Source of the DNA: Mycoplasma sp. CAG:776
Lineage (GTDB): Bacteria > Bacillota_I > Bacilli_A > RF39 > UBA660
Assembly (NCBI GenBank): GCA_000438195.1
Contig: FR903076.1
Location: forward strand, 69,789-133,788
Reading direction: 5' to 3'
DNA length: 64,000 nucleotides
Part shown: positions 34,016-42,699 of the stretch, piece by piece
Numbering within the stretch: the first letter of the stretch is position 1
Layout of the letters: each line of letters opens with the position of its first letter
Position numbers and translations under genes: made by a program
The notes under the pieces: generated by a model
Database searches by the model: none
What the model was told of the DNA's origin: nothing
What the model saw: the letters and a program-made list of their open reading frames with translations, nothing else

Positions 34016-35230
34016 ATGCCAAAAGTATTGATAGAAAAACTAGATGATTATGGAAGAGGAATAACTCATATTAATAATAAAGTTGTATTTGTAGAAAATG
34101 CTTTACCTCACGAAGAAGTAGAAATTCAAATTACAAGTGACCATAAAAAATATGATGAAGCAAAGGTAATGAAATATGTAAAAAAAAGTAAAGATAGAAT
34201 AGAAAGTATATGTCCGCACTTTAATGAATGTGGAGGCTGTAACTTGCTTCATTTAAGCTATGAAGATACTTTATTATTTAAAAGAGAAAAAATAAAATCT
34301 TTATTAGAAAAAGCCAAGATAGAATATAAAAAAGAAATAGAAATAATAAAAAATGATAATCCGTTTTATTATCGTAATAAAATAAGTATGAAAATAGAAA
34401 ATGGAAAAATAGGATTTTATAAAGATAATACCCATGAATTAGTGGAAATAAAAAAGTGTTTTCTAGCAAAAGAACCAATCAATGAAGTAATAAAAAATTA
34501 TAAATTATTAAATCTTTTAAATGCAAGCTTAACCGTTAGGTGTAATAACAATAATGAAATATTATTAATTATAGAAAGTGAAGAAAAAAATTATAATATA
34601 GAATTAGCGAAATTAAAAGAAAAAATAAAATTAGTAGGAATTGTTTATAATAATAAAACGATATATGGAGATAATTTCTTTTATGAAAGAATAAACAATC
34701 AATTATTTAAAGTATCTTATGATTCCTTTTTTCAAATAAATAACTATGTTGCTAGTAAATTATTTAATTTAATAAAAAATAATATTAGCGAAAATAGTAT
34801 TGTATTAGATTTGTATAGTGGTGTTGGAACACTTGGAATTAGTGCTTCTTCTTCATCAAAAGAAGTTTATAGTATGGAAATAGTTAAAAATGCCGTTTTA
34901 AATGGCATTACTAATGCTAAATTAAATAAAATAAACAATATGAAATTTTTGTTAGGGGATGTATCCAAAACAATAAGTAAATTAAATATATATTTTGATA
35001 CTTTAATTATTGATCCTCCAAGAAAGGGATTAGATAAGAATAGTAAAAATTTTATCTTACAAAAGTTACCTCAAAAAATAATTTATGTATCATGTGATCC
35101 TCATACTTTAATGCGAGATTTAAAAGAGTTAGAAAAAGAATACGAAATAGTAGAATTGAAAATTTTAGATATGTTTAGTTATACTTATCATACAGAGTGC
35201 TGTGTGAAATTGAGCAGAGTTAGGAGATGA
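34016..35230 (+). CDS. rlmCD: 23S rRNA (uracil-5-)-methyltransferase, RlmCD/RumA family
   Basis: SAM-dependent enzyme that makes 5-methyluridine in 23S rRNA (U747/U1939 in Bacillus). Seen: a TRAM-like N-terminal domain, the [4Fe-4S] cysteines CPHFNECGGCN, SFFQINN, LDLYSGVGTLGI (SAM site), IIDPPRKGLD and the nucleophile in VSCDPHTLMRDL. The 403 residues are normal. ATG 34016 follows AGGTGAT. Its TGA overlaps the ATG of the next gene, which has different base composition and looks acquired. Confidence 0.92.
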   Translation: MPKVLIEKLDDYGRGITHINNKVVFVENALPHEEVEIQITSDHKKYDEAKVMKYVKKSKDRIESICPHFNECGGCNLLHLSYEDTLLFKREKIKSLLEKAKIEYKKEIEIIKNDNPFYYRNKISMKIENGKIGFYKDNTHELVEIKKCFLAKEPINEVIKNYKLLNLLNASLTVRCNNNNEILLIIESEEKNYNIELAKLKEKIKLVGIVYNNKTIYGDNFFYERINNQLFKVSYDSFFQINNYVASKLFNLIKNNISENSIVLDLYSGVGTLGISASSSSKEVYSMEIVKNAVLNGITNAKLNKINNMKFLLGDVSKTISKLNIYFDTLIIDPPRKGLDKNSKNFILQKLPQKIIYVSCDPHTLMRDLKELEKEYEIVELKILDMFSYTYHTECCVKLSRVRR

Positions 35231-36291
35231 CCAAAGAGAAGATGATAGTTTTTCAAACTCAATATCAAGAATTATTCAACTATATTATACATAATTTTAT
35301 GGAAAAAGAGGTATTTCATGAGGATGCGGATTTGGGAGACATCATTGAAATGCTTTTGCCTAAATATTTATACAGAGAGCAGTACCAAAAATGTGTAAAA
35401 ATCCTTCAGGAACTGTTTCAATGGACAGAAGATTCTTTTTATCATGAAATGAGTGCATTTCACGAATTACTCCTTTATAAGTTTGTGGATTATATGGCAA
35501 ATTTGCAGGAGGATTTGCCGAATTTCAATCAGATATATTTTGATGAAAAAGGACATTTTCTGATTAAGCAGGCAGCCGAAAGTGATGAGGATGAATTAGA
35601 AGACAATAAAGACATATACTATGATGTTTCTTTATATCCGGACTTTTTGTTTACAGATATAGATTTTTTGTTTATTGACAAGTTATATAATGCAAGAAAA
35701 TTTGGCTCAACTTATCTTGAGGACTATTTAGGAATTGATATAAATTACTATTTTGAACTTTTACCACTAGATATTCAAGAACATTATAAAACAAAGCATA
35801 TTACCTTAATAAGAGAAGTTTTAGCAATGTTGGAATATTTGGATCATAGAATTAACCACGGAAATTTATACAAGCTTTTCTGGGAAAAGGATGAACCGGT
35901 TAAGGAAGAAAGAATACAGTTGATTTTAGAAAATATTATGGACGCATATTTTTATAATCAGGAAGTAGAGATTACCAGAGAGGCACTGTTGGGAAATGGA
36001 AAGGTAGACTTTAAGCTTTATAAAGCGAATCAAGAGGACGAAAAGGTTCTGATTGAAATAAAAAGAGGTAGCAGTTCCTACTTAAAAAGGGGTTATGAAA
36101 AGCAATTGATAGATTATATGCTATCTACCAAGTATAAGAATGCATTTTATTTAGTCGCCTGCTTTACTGACAGCGAATATGAACGCAGCTTGCAGTTTAT
36201 TAGAAACCATTTTTATTCGAATACGATACAGATGTATATAAATATTAAAATATTAGATTTTAGAAAAAGAAAAACAGCCTCTGTTTCTTAG
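35227..36291 (+). CDS. Putative PD-(D/E)XK nuclease-fold protein, likely acquired
   Basis: A 354-residue protein. Residues 1-240 are helical and acidic with no known domain. The C-terminal part has a PD-(D/E)XK-type core: LLGNGKVDFKLYK, then KVLIEIKRGSSS and EKQLIDYML (D, E-x-K and the following Q). The base composition is visibly richer in G and C and codon use differs (CTG, CAG, GGA, GCC) from the genes around it, a sign of transfer. It starts in the stop codon of rlmCD (ATGA) and is followed by an hsdR fragment, so it probably came with a restriction locus. A defence or repair role is plausible but unproven. Confidence 0.65.
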   Translation: MTKEKMIVFQTQYQELFNYIIHNFMEKEVFHEDADLGDIIEMLLPKYLYREQYQKCVKILQELFQWTEDSFYHEMSAFHELLLYKFVDYMANLQEDLPNFNQIYFDEKGHFLIKQAAESDEDELEDNKDIYYDVSLYPDFLFTDIDFLFIDKLYNARKFGSTYLEDYLGIDINYYFELLPLDIQEHYKTKHITLIREVLAMLEYLDHRINHGNLYKLFWEKDEPVKEERIQLILENIMDAYFYNQEVEITREALLGNGKVDFKLYKANQEDEKVLIEIKRGSSSYLKRGYEKQLIDYMLSTKYKNAFYLVACFTDSEYERSLQFIRNHFYSNTIQMYINIKILDFRKRKTASVS

Positions 36292-36304
36292 GAAAAAAAG
36301 GAGG

Positions 36305-36586
36305 TTTACGAGTAAAAACCAAGGTAAAGATGAATATGCTTTTTATACTGCACTCGTAAAAAATCCAATTATCTTACAAGAAATGCAAGATGAAGAACTA
36401 ATAAAACTTGCTCAAGAATTAACAGAAACTGTAAGAAAAAACAGAACTGTTGATTGGGACAAAAAAGAATTTGCTAGAGCATATAAAAGACTTCTAAGAA
36501 TATATGAATACTTACCAATAGAAACAGAATCTGCTGTTGCAACAGTTATCAAACAGGTAAAATTAATGAGTACAAACTTACAATAA
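36305..36586 (+). pseudogene. C-terminal fragment of a type I restriction subunit HsdR
   Basis: The frame reads GKDEYAFYTALVKNP, then LIKLAQELTETVRKN, TVDWDKKEFAR and KRLLRIYEYLP to TAA at 36584-36586. This matches the helical C-terminal domain of HsdR, the ATP-driven translocase and nuclease subunit of type I restriction enzymes. No helicase or nuclease part remains, and no hsdM or hsdS is nearby. It is a remnant of a lost restriction locus, next to the acquired gene at 35227. Confidence 0.75.
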
Positions 36587-36662
36587 AAAAGTTATATATT
36601 AATATATTTAATATAAAAAATAAATTTTTAAAACGTTCAAAAAGTATTTATTGTATATACTT

Positions 36663-36851
36663 ATGGATAAAAATTATGCCAAGAAATTAGAAAATAAAAT
36701 AAAAAAGAAAGATTCATTTTCGGGAAGTTATGGTTGTCGAGGGTACGATACCTTTGGACCATGGAAAATAATAGGAGGCATAGCCAAGAAGCATCCCAAT
36801 CAAAAGGATTTAAAAAAAGCTAAAGAGTTTATAGATAGAATAATAAGATGA
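36663..36851 (+). CDS. Small protein of unknown function
   Basis: 62 residues from ATG 36663 (a TTG at 36651 is also possible). It is basic, with a central SGSYGCRGYDTFGPWKII stretch and a helical end KKAKEFIDRIIR. The ribosome site is weak. Its TGA overlaps the ATG of the next gene, suggesting coupling with a UDG-like protein. No family recognised. Confidence 0.5.
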   Translation: MDKNYAKKLENKIKKKDSFSGSYGCRGYDTFGPWKIIGGIAKKHPNQKDLKKAKEFIDRIIR

Positions 36852-37273
36852 TTAAAATGGAAAAAATAGTTTTTATAGGATTATCAAACAAGAAGGATAA
36901 AGAACCGTTTGATATTTCTACGAATAGTGGTAAAATTATTCATGATATTATAAAAGAATTAAATTATGATTGTTATAAATTAAATTTAGTTCCTTACGTA
37001 CCTTTAACGAAAGAAGGAAAATTAAGATATCCTACTAAAGAAGAGATAAAGGAATCTATGCCTTTATTGAAGAAAGAGCTAAGGGAAATAAATCCTAATT
37101 GTATCATAAGTTTAGGAAATGTAGTAAGTAAAGAATTAAAAAAAATAAAAGAATATCAAAATATAATATTATTTGAGAATCATCCATCTTACATCTATGT
37201 TTATAAGAGAAAAGAGTTAGATGAATATAAAAAAAGAATAATAGAAAAAATAAAAAAGAAAGTAGGAGAGTAA
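36848..37273 (+). CDS. Uracil-DNA glycosylase-fold protein
   Basis: 141 residues with the outline of the uracil-DNA glycosylase superfamily: an N-terminal block GLSNKKDKEPFDISTNSGK in place of the usual motif 1, a central CIISLGN strand and a motif-2 element NHPSYIYVY in place of HPSP. The family removes uracil or other damaged bases from DNA. The start overlaps the stop of the small gene upstream, and the Ham1-like gene starts at the next base, so the three look like one operon for nucleotide or DNA hygiene. Catalytic residues are not certain. Confidence 0.6.
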   Translation: MIKMEKIVFIGLSNKKDKEPFDISTNSGKIIHDIIKELNYDCYKLNLVPYVPLTKEGKLRYPTKEEIKESMPLLKKELREINPNCIISLGNVVSKELKKIKEYQNIILFENHPSYIYVYKRKELDEYKKRIIEKIKKKVGE

Positions 37274-37870
37274 ATGAAAGTATTATTTGCAACCACCAAT
37301 CCAGCGAAAGTGGCAAAATATAAAGAAGAATTACAAAAAAGAGGAATAGAATTAATTACTTTAAATGATTTAGATACGAAAACACATGTTGAAGAAAGTG
37401 GAAAAAATGCGATTGAAAATGCTTATTTAAAAGCAAAAGCTTATTATGATTTAACACATTTACCAACCATAGGAATGGATAACAATTTATTTATTGAAGG
37501 ACTACCAGAAAAGTTACAACCAGGAGTATTTGTAAGAAGAGTAAATGGAAAAGAACTAAATGATGAAGAAATGATTTTACATTACACAAACTTAATAAAA
37601 AAATATGGTGACAAATTAAAAGCCAAATGGGTATATGGAATGGTTTTAATAAATAATGATAAAGTTTATGAATATAGTTGGAGTAAAAGTGAATTTTATT
37701 TAGTAGATAAGCCTCACGAAAAAAGAAATCCAGGGTATCCCCTAGATTCAATAGCAGTTGATATAAAATTAAATAAATATTTTGTTGAATTAACAAAAGA
37801 AGATAAAATGAAAAATGATAATCAAAAATTAGATGATGATGTAATTAATTTCATACTAAAATCTTTATAG
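37274..37870 (+). CDS. Ham1/RdgB-like non-canonical purine NTP pyrophosphatase
   Basis: 198 residues. The family removes ITP, XTP and dITP from the nucleotide pool. Seen: MKVLFATTNPAKVAKYKEEL at the N-terminus, EESGKNAIENAYLKAKAYY, IGMDNNLFIEGLP in place of the usual D-DSGL motif, and NPGYPLDS near the end. The altered active-site stretch makes it a divergent member whose substrate may differ. It is coupled to the UDG-like gene before it; its 3' end overlaps the convergent membrane gene by six bases. Confidence 0.75.
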   Translation: MKVLFATTNPAKVAKYKEELQKRGIELITLNDLDTKTHVEESGKNAIENAYLKAKAYYDLTHLPTIGMDNNLFIEGLPEKLQPGVFVRRVNGKELNDEEMILHYTNLIKKYGDKLKAKWVYGMVLINNDKVYEYSWSKSEFYLVDKPHEKRNPGYPLDSIAVDIKLNKYFVELTKEDKMKNDNQKLDDDVINFILKSL

Positions 37871-38383
37871 TCCATAAATCTTTTTTGTAAAATCATAAAA
37901 TATTGCTAATTTTGGAGGATAATAAGTAAATATAATGTTAATTAAAATGGCTATAACAAATAAGATAACACCAAGTTCTTCTAATTTAGGATTATATTCC
38001 TGTTTCATTAAATGATAAGAAACAAATTGACTGATAATAATACTAAAAATAAATATGGCAAAAGTAATAATCATATTATCTTGAGTTTTTAAAACATAAA
38101 GATAGATTGGCGTAAAAATAATCATAACTAGAAAAGAACAAAGAAAAGAAGAAATACATTCTGCAAAAATGACATTTTTTCTTTTTTTATAGTAAATTTT
38201 TTCTAAAATTCCCCAAATTAGAAAGGAGCCAATAATAATTTTATTGTGTTCCCAAATACTTTCATTAACAGGAAAAAATAAACTAGTAAAAAAAGAAGGA
38301 AACCAATCATAAATAAAATGAAGCAAAGCACTTAATAAAAAAATGCCTATACAACTAATTACTTTCCATTTTTTTAAAGTCAT
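37865..38383 (-). CDS. DUF6512-like integral membrane protein
   Basis: About 172 residues with five to six membrane segments. Seen: HFIYDW, PVNESIWEHNKI (a conserved motif in this family) and IFTPIYLYVLK. ATG 38383 fits GGTGAT spacing better than two upstream starts. The family has no known function. It is divergent from the next gene, with a shared 90-base promoter region. Confidence 0.65.
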   Translation of the reverse strand: MTLKKWKVISCIGIFLLSALLHFIYDWFPSFFTSLFFPVNESIWEHNKIIIGSFLIWGILEKIYYKKRKNVIFAECISSFLCSFLVMIIFTPIYLYVLKTQDNMIITFAIFIFSIIISQFVSYHLMKQEYNPKLEELGVILFVIAILINIIFTYYPPKLAIFYDFTKKIYGL

Positions 38384-38471
38384 ATATATCACCATTATTA
38401 TCATAGTTTGAAAAATAAAAAATATTCAAAAATTAAATTATTTGCTATAATAAATAAAAGGAATGATAAAA

Positions 38472-39317
38472 ATGAATGAACAAGCAATAAAAAAGGCTTT
38501 AAAATATTATCATATTGACAATCCAGATTACTTAGAAAAATGTTTAGTATCACTAAAAGAATTAAATAAAAATTCATCTTTAAAGAAGGAAATACTAAAA
38601 ATACAAGAAAGAATGTTAGAAGATGAGGATTATTTGAAAAGTTTATGGAATAAAAAAGATTTAGAAGAAATATTAGCTAAAAGCAAAATAACCTTCTTAA
38701 CCAATATCATTTTATTAAGTTGTTTTGAAACCTTAAAAGAAAACAAGCGCAAGTTCTCAAAAAAAGTTAAACAAAGAATAAAAGAATCTTTAACAAATGA
38801 TATTGATATAAGAGGATACGAAAGTATTCGTACTTCTCAGCTGTTATGGGGAATGTATCTAACCAAAAGTAGAATAATTGAAATTGGAAGATTACAATAT
38901 GAATTAAGTTTTAAAAATCCTTTAACCGATAAAAAAGAAAATGTTATTAAAATACATATTCCAAGAGGAAAAAACTTGGCAATAAAAGAAGTAAAAAGAT
39001 CTTTAACAAAAGCTCCTAAAAAAATAAAAAAATATTTTAAATTAGAAAACCCCCAATATTATTGTTCATCATGGTTATTAAGTGAAGAAATAAGTAACAT
39101 AGTAGATGATAATTCTAATATTAAACAATTTACTAAGCTTTTTGATATAAAAAAAGGCGAAGAATGTACAAGTGATATTTTAAATTTTGTTTATGAACTA
39201 AAAGAGTGCAGTGATTATCATAAATTACCTGAAAATACTTCTTTGCAAAAGAAAATAAAAAAGTGTTTATTAGAAGATAAAAAATTCTTTCTGGGTGTAG
39301 GCTTATTAAAAAAATAA
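38472..39317 (+). CDS. Acyltransferase-like protein (GNAT-like C-terminal domain)
   Basis: 281 residues from ATG 38472, chosen for AAAGGA spacing. Seen: GRLQYELSF, IHIPRGKNL and YYCSSWLLSEEIS, the conserved blocks of the GNAT-like C-terminal domain found in DUF5596-type proteins of Bacillota. The N-terminal half is helical. The reaction is unknown. It has its own terminator and stands alone. An apparent promoter lies just upstream (TATAAT near 38447). Confidence 0.65.
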   Translation: MNEQAIKKALKYYHIDNPDYLEKCLVSLKELNKNSSLKKEILKIQERMLEDEDYLKSLWNKKDLEEILAKSKITFLTNIILLSCFETLKENKRKFSKKVKQRIKESLTNDIDIRGYESIRTSQLLWGMYLTKSRIIEIGRLQYELSFKNPLTDKKENVIKIHIPRGKNLAIKEVKRSLTKAPKKIKKYFKLENPQYYCSSWLLSEEISNIVDDNSNIKQFTKLFDIKKGEECTSDILNFVYELKECSDYHKLPENTSLQKKIKKCLLEDKKFFLGVGLLKK

Positions 39318-39327
39318 GCTTTTTTTA
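39300..39327 (+). terminator. Intrinsic terminator after the acyltransferase-like gene
   Basis: GCTTATT pairs with AATAAGC across an A-rich loop, followed by seven T. It overlaps the last codons. Confidence 0.8.
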
Positions 39328-39336
39328 ATTTTTTAC

Positions 39337-39377
39337 TTGACAAACGCGCTTAAACTGTATATAGTGTATATATACAG
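39337..39377 (+). promoter_or_regulatory. Promoter with GntR-type palindromic operator
   Basis: TTGACA (39337-39342), 17 bases, TATAGT (39360-39365). A perfect inverted repeat CTGTATATA/TATATACAG (39355-39363 and 39369-39377) overlaps the -10 and start site. It is ideally placed for repression by the GntR protein encoded next. Confidence 0.85.
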
Positions 39378-39390
39378 ATGAGGTGATAAT

Positions 39391-39765
39391 TTGCAAATAA
39401 TCATAAGTAATTCTGTTGATATTCCAATTTATGAACAGATAGAAAACTGTATTAAAGAAAGTATTTTAAAAGGAGAGCTTATAGGTGGAGAAAGCCTTCC
39501 TTCAATAAGGTCTTTAGCTAAGGATTTACGAATTAGTAATATTACAACCAAAAGAGCCTATGAAGAATTAGAACATGATGGCTTTATTGAAGCAGTTGCG
39601 GGAAAAGGATACTTTGTAAAAGCTAAGAATGAAAGATTATTAAAGGAAGAAATATATACCAAAATAGAAGAAAAACTAAATGAAGCTATATCCTTAGCGA
39701 ATACTTATAATGTAGAAAAAGAAAAAGTAAGAAAAATGTTAGATACACTTTTTGAGGAGGAATAA
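39391..39765 (+). CDS. GntR-family repressor, YtrA subfamily
   Basis: 124 residues. The N-terminal winged HTH has IPIYEQIENCIKESI, LPSIRSLAKDLRIS and GKGYFVK, with a short helical dimer domain, as in YtrA regulators of ABC exporters. The start is TTG 39391 behind GAGGTGAT. The ABC genes follow with a two-base gap and then a four-base overlap, forming one operon. It probably binds the palindrome at 39355-39377 and represses itself and the exporter; in Bacillus the inducer is cell-wall antibiotic stress. Confidence 0.88.
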   Translation: MQIIISNSVDIPIYEQIENCIKESILKGELIGGESLPSIRSLAKDLRISNITTKRAYEELEHDGFIEAVAGKGYFVKAKNERLLKEEIYTKIEEKLNEAISLANTYNVEKEKVRKMLDTLFEEE

Positions 39766-39767
39766 AA

Positions 39768-40589
39768 ATGAACATAATAAGTGTTGAAAATTTGACAAAG
39801 CGATATAAACATTTTAGCATAGATAATCTAAATTTAAAGATTCCAAGAGGAGCAGTAGTTGGTTTAGTAGGAGCGAACGGAGCCGGAAAAACAACCTTAA
39901 TTAAAGCACTATTAGGAATTATTAGAAGTGATTCTGGTAAAATTGATATAATTAATAAAGAAGAAATTGGAGTAGTCTTAGACGAATCTTTTTTTCCTGA
40001 TCTATTAAAAATAAATGATATTAATGAAGTAATGAAAAGAATTTATAAAAATTGGAATGAAAGGAAGTTTCGTGAATACTTGCAAAAATTCAATTTAACT
40101 CATAATCATTTAATAAAGGAGTTATCTAAAGGAATGAAGAAAAAATTAGAAATAGCAACAGCCTTATCACATAAACCAAAGCTTCTAATTTTAGATGAAC
40201 CAACGAGTGGTTTGGATCCGATAGTAAGAGGAGAGGTACTAGATTTGTTCCGAGAATTTATGGAAGATGAAGAAAATAGTATTCTAATTTCGAGTCATAT
40301 TACTAGTGATTTAGAAAATATAGCGGACTATTTAATTTTAATTGATCAAGGAAAACTGATTTTAGAAGAATCGATGATAGAAATTACAGACAATTATGGT
40401 ATCATTCATTGTAATCAAGAGACATTTGAAAAAATAAAAGAAGAGGCAATAAATTATCGTAAAAATAAATATGATTATGAAGTATTAATTAGAAATAAAA
40501 AAGAAATAAAATCAAAGTACAAAAATATTAATATTGATAAAGCCCCAATAGATGAAATCATGTATTTGATAATAAGAGGTGAAAAATGA
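39768..40589 (+). CDS. ABC transporter ATP-binding protein (YtrB-like)
   Basis: 273 residues. Seen: Walker A GANGAGKTT, a short Q-loop region, signature LSKGMKKKLE, Walker B LLILDEPTSGLDP and the H-loop SSHITSD. It is the motor of an ABC-2-type exporter with the permease that follows (ATGA overlap). The YtrA-type repressor precedes it, so drug or wall-stress efflux is likely. Substrate unknown. Confidence 0.9.
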   Translation: MNIISVENLTKRYKHFSIDNLNLKIPRGAVVGLVGANGAGKTTLIKALLGIIRSDSGKIDIINKEEIGVVLDESFFPDLLKINDINEVMKRIYKNWNERKFREYLQKFNLTHNHLIKELSKGMKKKLEIATALSHKPKLLILDEPTSGLDPIVRGEVLDLFREFMEDEENSILISSHITSDLENIADYLILIDQGKLILEESMIEITDNYGIIHCNQETFEKIKEEAINYRKNKYDYEVLIRNKKEIKSKYKNINIDKAPIDEIMYLIIRGEK

Positions 40590-41239
40590 AAGGACTTATT
40601 TTAAAAGATTTGTTAATCTTAAAAAATTTAATGCGTAATATTTTATTTGCTATGTTAGCATTTGTTTTATTATCTGTTATGATGAAAAATTATTATTATG
40701 CTGGATTTATTATTCCATTTTATATTGTAATGCTAATCATATCAGTATTTAGTTATGATGAATTAAATAATTCAAATGGCTATATTATAACTTTACCTTT
40801 TAGTAGAAAAACAATTGTAAAAGCAAGATATATATTAAGTTTAATTAATATTGGAATAGCTCTTTTAATTGGATTACTTTTATCATTAATTATTCCTTTA
40901 TTAAATTCAGATATAACTTTTATGAGTATATTTCTATCTATGTGTGCAACTGTTGGTGGGGTAATAATCGTAATATCTCTACTAATACCATTCTTCTATA
41001 AGTTTGGTGTTCAAAAGGGAAGAATGATGCTATTTATAGTAATTATAGGACTTAGTTTAGTTATAGGCACAGTATTTGCTTTATTTGAAAATGCTAAATT
41101 ACCTATAGCAAACTTCATTAATAATATAGCTAGCCTTCATTATCTAATTATTATTGTCGGCATCATTCTTTTAATATTATTTGTTCTTTATATTTCTTAT
41201 CGTATTTCCTGTAAAGTTTATCAAAAGAAAGAATTTTAG
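40586..41239 (+). CDS. ABC-2-type transporter permease
   Basis: 217 residues with six hydrophobic segments and the LPFSRKTIVKARY loop typical of YtrC/ABC-2 permeases (TLPFSRKTIV near residue 70). It overlaps the ATPase gene by four bases and is the last gene of the GntR-controlled operon. Confidence 0.85.
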   Translation: MKGLILKDLLILKNLMRNILFAMLAFVLLSVMMKNYYYAGFIIPFYIVMLIISVFSYDELNNSNGYIITLPFSRKTIVKARYILSLINIGIALLIGLLLSLIIPLLNSDITFMSIFLSMCATVGGVIIVISLLIPFFYKFGVQKGRMMLFIVIIGLSLVIGTVFALFENAKLPIANFINNIASLHYLIIIVGIILLILFVLYISYRISCKVYQKKEF

Positions 41240-41251
41240 TCTAATTCATGT

Positions 41252-41279
41252 CAAGTGTAGTACAACACTTGTTTTTTTT
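41252..41279 (+). terminator. Intrinsic terminator of the GntR/ABC operon
   Basis: CAAGTGT (41252-41258) pairs perfectly with ACACTTG (41265-41271), followed by eight T. Confidence 0.92.
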
Positions 41280-41315
41280 CTAACTTTATATATTATAATA
41301 TTAACGAGGTAAAAG

Positions 41316-42683
41316 ATGAAAAGAAGTAAAAAAATAAGATTAACCAGTACAGCTAAAATAATATTAAGTGTAATAATAATTGGAATTGTATTATGTACTT
41401 TAACTTTTGTTCATAAAGATAAAAATTTTGAAACAGAAATTCATGAAATAGAAGAGAAAGATAATTATACATTAAAAATAGATTATCCAGAAATTACAAA
41501 CCAAAAAATAAATGAAGAAGTGCTGAATTATATTAATGAAAAAAAAGAATTATTTTTAGATACATCTAAAGAGTTAAAAGAGATAACTTCTACTCCTTGT
41601 GATCTATCCATTACTTATACAGTAGAAGATTTGTTTGATTTTAAAGCTCTACATATTAATGTAAATAGTTATACTGGTGGTGCTCATTATATAAAAGAAA
41701 ATAAATCGTACTATTTTAATGAAAAAACAGGAGAAGAAGTAACGATTGAAGATTTCTTAGAAGAAAATAAATTAGAAGAACTTTCTAAACTGGCATATTT
41801 TTATGCGATACAATATTATACAACTCAAAATAAAGAATATGATGAAGAATGGATAAAAGAAGGAACAAAAGCGAAAATAGAAAATTATTCGCATTTTAGT
41901 ATTACCAAAGATGGTTTAATTCTTTTATTTATGCCTTATCAAATTGGGCCATACTCAGATGGAGAAATTACTATTTTAATTCCTGAAAAGGAATTAAAAG
42001 GAATCATAAAAAAAGAATATTTAAGTTTAGAAGAAGAAGTAATAAATATTAAAGAACCAGAAAAAAGAGATTTAGAAAAATATAAAGATAAAAAGTTATT
42101 AGCATTTACTTTTGATGATGGACCAAGTGATGGACCAACGAATAAACTATTAGATAATTTAGAAAAATATGATGCTAGAGTATCTTTCTTTGTATTAGGA
42201 AGTAGAGTAAATACCTATAGTAAATCTTTAAAAAGAGCATATGAAATGGGCAATACCATTGGAAGTCATACCTACAGTCATTTAAATTTATTTCAATTAA
42301 AAGATTATGATATTATGAAAGAAATAAATAATACGAATGAAGTGATTGAAGGATTATTAGGATTTCGCCCAGATAAATTAAGAGCTCCTTATGGTAATAC
42401 CAATACGCATATTAAAGAATTAAGTAATATGTATACCATTTTATGGGATATTGATACTGAGGATTGGAAATATAAAGATGCAGAAAAAATTAAAGATAAT
42501 ATTATAAAACATGCTCATGATGGAGCGATTATTCTTCTTCATGATATTTATACAACTTCGGTAGATGGAGCATTATTAGCAATGGAAGAGTTAAAAGAAG
42601 AATATGCTTTTGTATCAATTGATGAGATGATTGAATTAAAGGGACTTACACTAGATAAAACAAAATCCTATTTTAGTTTTTAA
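41316..42683 (+). CDS. Membrane-anchored polysaccharide deacetylase, PdaC-like
   Basis: 455 residues: one N-terminal membrane anchor (residues 12-32), an extracellular DUF4163/DUF3298 module (about 45-235, with NSYTGGAHY and the FTITKDGL-like FSITKDGLILLF), then a NodB deacetylase domain. Catalytic blocks are FTFDDGPSDGPT, SHTYSHLNL, RAPYGN, WDIDTEDW and ILLHDI, so the metal-binding Asp-His-His set is complete. Bacillus PdaC has the same layout and deacetylates peptidoglycan MurNAc, giving lysozyme resistance. The start has a GAGG site. It precedes the osmoprotectant transporter but probably has its own promoter. Confidence 0.88.
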   Translation: MKRSKKIRLTSTAKIILSVIIIGIVLCTLTFVHKDKNFETEIHEIEEKDNYTLKIDYPEITNQKINEEVLNYINEKKELFLDTSKELKEITSTPCDLSITYTVEDLFDFKALHINVNSYTGGAHYIKENKSYYFNEKTGEEVTIEDFLEENKLEELSKLAYFYAIQYYTTQNKEYDEEWIKEGTKAKIENYSHFSITKDGLILLFMPYQIGPYSDGEITILIPEKELKGIIKKEYLSLEEEVINIKEPEKRDLEKYKDKKLLAFTFDDGPSDGPTNKLLDNLEKYDARVSFFVLGSRVNTYSKSLKRAYEMGNTIGSHTYSHLNLFQLKDYDIMKEINNTNEVIEGLLGFRPDKLRAPYGNTNTHIKELSNMYTILWDIDTEDWKYKDAEKIKDNIIKHAHDGAIILLHDIYTTSVDGALLAMEELKEEYAFVSIDEMIELKGLTLDKTKSYFSF

Positions 42684-42699
42684 TGAAAAGAGTGAAAAG

